In this document: one piece after another, positions 62,252-64,000 of the stretch | How positions within the stretch are numbered: position 1 is the stretch's first letter | Layout: each line of letters starts with the position of its first letter | Assembly: GCF_020991475.1 (NCBI RefSeq) | Contig: NZ_JAJMPA010000001.1 | Location: 1,116,001 to 1,180,000, forward strand | Source of the DNA: Pedobacter sp. MC2016-14 | Lineage (GTDB): Bacteria; Bacteroidota; Bacteroidia; Sphingobacteriales; Sphingobacteriaceae | DNA length: 64,000 nucleotides | Direction: 5' to 3' | Made by a program: the position numbers and the translations under genes | The notes under the pieces: generated by a model | Told to the model about the DNA's origin: nothing | Seen by the model: the letters and a program-made list of their open reading frames with translations, nothing else | Database searches by the model: none

Positions 62252-63433
62252 ATGGAAGAGAAAGAACTTTCGGAATTTCTTAAGAAATTTTACAACAACC
62301 AGCATAACGAGCAAGAGCACCAGTTATTTATCAATTGGCTGTACAATCAGGATGCAGGACAGGTAGAACGTGTAATGGATCTTTACAGGGGAATGGCTGT
62401 AGAGCAACAGATGTCCTTCGATCCGAAATTGGCTCAGAAGATTGAAGCCAGGTTAAATAGTTTACAAGGCTATGAAAACACCGAGGTTCAGACGGTAAAG
62501 TTATGGCCTAAATTTAGAAATATTGTGGCTGCTGCCTGTATATTAATTGTTTGTGGTGTTGCGGGCAAATATCTTCTTAACCCTGCTGGCAAAAATACCG
62601 CCGCTGATGGCCAGCTTTCTAAAATTAAAATTGTCCAGGGTGGAAATAAGGCTGTATTGGCCCTGGCTAATGGACAAAAAATCATACTGGATACCGCGGG
62701 GGTTGGAAAACTTACTAATTCTGGGAATGCTGTAATTTATAAAGCAAAAGACGGGCAGATTGTTTTTGATGCTTCAGAACTCAAAGCAGGGACTGAAATT
62801 GCCTACAACACTTTATCTACACCTCGTGGGGGGCAGTACACTGTTAAACTGCCCGATGGGAGTACCGTATGGTTAAACTCTGAGTCCTCTTTAAAGTTTC
62901 CTTCGGTATTTTCTGCGAAACAGCGATCTGTTGAATTGATTGGAGAAGGATATTTTGAAATTTCTAAAGATAAAACACGACCTTTTAGGGTAAGAACAAG
63001 CACCCAGGATGTGGAAGTTTTGGGTACCCATTTCAATATCAATGCTTATTTGGATGAGCCAGTTGTGGCCACCACACTATTAGAGGGCAGTGTAAAGGTA
63101 GCCCAGCGCAGTTCTGGAAAAACGGAGTTGTTAAGGCCTGGACAGCAATCCCGGATAGGAGCATCATTTAATATCCTGGAAGTAGATACAGAGCCGTTTA
63201 TAGACTGGAAAGAGGGCTATTTTAAGTTCTCAAGAGAGAACATTCAGTCCATTATGCGTAAGGTGGCCCGTTGGTATGATGTAGAGGTGATTTATGAAGG
63301 AAACATTACTCATGAGGGATTTGTAGGAACCGTACCACGTTCCAAAGATATTGTAGAAGTGCTAAACGCACTAAAACTCACTGGTGTTATCGATTATAAA
63401 ATAGAAGGCAAAAAAGTAATTATTACTCCCTAA
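62252..63433 (+). CDS. FecR-family anti-sigma factor
   Basis: This is a 393-residue protein. The N-terminal cytoplasmic part (about 1-85) binds the sigma factor, one membrane helix follows (about 89-108, NIVAAACILIVCGVAG), then the periplasmic FecR domain (about 180-290, with LSTPRGGQYTVKLPDGSTVWLNSESSLKFP in parts and GTHFNINAYLDEPVVATTLLEGSVKV in parts) and the C-terminal DUF4974 domain (about 320-393). It holds its sigma factor inactive until a TonB-linked receptor signals. It lies 21 bp after the sigma gene and 5 bp before the GH88 gene. Confidence 0.93.
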   Translation: MEEKELSEFLKKFYNNQHNEQEHQLFINWLYNQDAGQVERVMDLYRGMAVEQQMSFDPKLAQKIEARLNSLQGYENTEVQTVKLWPKFRNIVAAACILIVCGVAGKYLLNPAGKNTAADGQLSKIKIVQGGNKAVLALANGQKIILDTAGVGKLTNSGNAVIYKAKDGQIVFDASELKAGTEIAYNTLSTPRGGQYTVKLPDGSTVWLNSESSLKFPSVFSAKQRSVELIGEGYFEISKDKTRPFRVRTSTQDVEVLGTHFNINAYLDEPVVATTLLEGSVKVAQRSSGKTELLRPGQQSRIGASFNILEVDTEPFIDWKEGYFKFSRENIQSIMRKVARWYDVEVIYEGNITHEGFVGTVPRSKDIVEVLNALKLTGVIDYKIEGKKVIITP

Positions 63434-63438
63434 CCAAA

Positions 63439-64000
63439 TATGAATAAAAAAATTACGGTGCTAAGCATGTGCTTTTGCATGCTTTTTATTGTACCCCTGT
63501 ATGCGCAAAAATCTTTATATCACAATGCTGTCGCCCAATATAAATCTATGCAAAAACTGATTCCTAGAGGTCAGTTTCCAAGATCATACGTGCCTAAAAC
63601 TGATGTCTTTGTAAGCAGTGGTCCTGAATGGTGGTGCAGTGGTTTCTATCCTGGTACTTTATTGTATTTGTATGAAGCTACTAAAGATTCTGCAATGCTG
63701 TTAGAAGCAGAGCGTATGATGAAATTGCTGGAAGGAGAACAGTTTGATACCACTACACACGATCTCGGTTTTATGATGTATTGCAGTTTTGGCAATTACT
63801 ACCGCATGTTCCCGAACAGTAAAACCAGGGAAATTTTACTGAACAGCGCAAAATCCCTGGCCAGCAGGTTTGATCCAAAGGTGGGCTGCATTAGATCCTG
63901 GAATTCTAAACCTTCCGATTTTATTGTGATTATAGACAACATGATGAACCTGGAACTGTTATTTTGGGCCACTAAAATGTCCGGCGATTCCAGTTATTAC
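63439..64000 (+). CDS. Glycoside hydrolase family 88 (unsaturated glucuronyl hydrolase), 5' part
   Basis: Open to the right edge: 187 codons are visible. There is a signal peptide (about 1-23, ending PLYAQ) and a GH88 start with SGPEWWCSGFYPGTLLYLYEA. The two acidic residues known to matter in the family are present: D108 in THDLGFMMYC and D166 in VIIDNMMNLEL. The enzyme removes unsaturated uronic acid from lyase products of glycosaminoglycans or similar polymers, in the periplasm. Being directly after sigma/FecR suggests substrate-induced control. Confidence 0.9.

Noticed and set aside
1..64000. tRNA, rRNA, CRISPR arrays, insertion sequences, prophage or toxin-antitoxin genes
   Set aside because: No cloverleaf or rRNA-like stretch, no spaced direct repeats other than the 51-bp array, and no transposase, integrase or phage protein among the reading frames.

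Overview
The window is chromosomal DNA from a member of the Bacteroidota, most likely Sphingobacteriaceae and Pedobacter-like. The signs are TonB/ExbB/ExbD with a second ExbD, the type IX secretion components GldJ and PorV, several DUF families typical of the phylum (2480, 4159, 4834, 6427), TAnnTTTG-type -7 boxes, few Shine-Dalgarno sequences, and an ECF sigma/FecR pair in front of a family 88 unsaturated glucuronyl hydrolase. I see no rRNA, tRNA, CRISPR array, insertion sequence or prophage. Most of the window is core genome.

Layout. 1-3561: a TonB energising operon (ExbB tail, two ExbD, TonB, a small membrane protein) ending in an orphan PstS-like lipoprotein. 3640-3843: 51-bp tandem repeats, each holding an eight-codon minigene, directly in front of a TPR gene (3844-5562). 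5640-18482: a complete 14-gene respiratory complex I set, nuoA to nuoN, with nuoA set apart by a terminator-like hairpin and with a short NuoG. 18529-23051: DedA, pyrophosphatase, CNNM/CBS transporter, RsmE, DUF4159 and a biotin carrier protein. 23038-26585: gldJ and porV (divergent), then ispF. 26570-28893 (minus): FeoB-associated peptide, Crp-family regulator, YceI, pirin. 29089-31086: thioredoxin, SDR and HAD enzymes. 31115-38368: a surface-glycan cluster of glycosyltransferases, methyltransferases and a flippase whose genes keep changing strand. 38496-43753: TypA, small proteins, DinB, YwbE, UvrB. 43824-50783: a deacetylase-like protein, a YfhO-like membrane protein, a structured intergenic region with a 30-residue microprotein, an LpxH-like phosphatase, a glycosyltransferase and DUF6427. 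50852-55675: CoaX, an outer membrane protein, LptC and a PpiD-like chaperone. 55739-61485: DUF2480, DUF3108, DUF3109, RfbA, AnmK, aminopeptidase P. 61622-64000: ECF sigma factor, FecR and the start of a GH88 enzyme.

Two themes run through the window. The first is the cell envelope: TonB energy transfer, T9SS, LPS transport, outer membrane folding, and glycan synthesis and degradation. The second is tight packing. Eight junctions share TAATG, all seven convergent gene pairs overlap at their 3' ends, and several promoters sit inside the preceding gene or terminator. The most unusual signals are short leader ORFs: the three-copy minigene array before the TPR gene, and similar leader ORFs before ispF and the thioredoxin gene. 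I found no clear new multi-gene system, and I treat the leader minigenes as the best candidate for undescribed biology.
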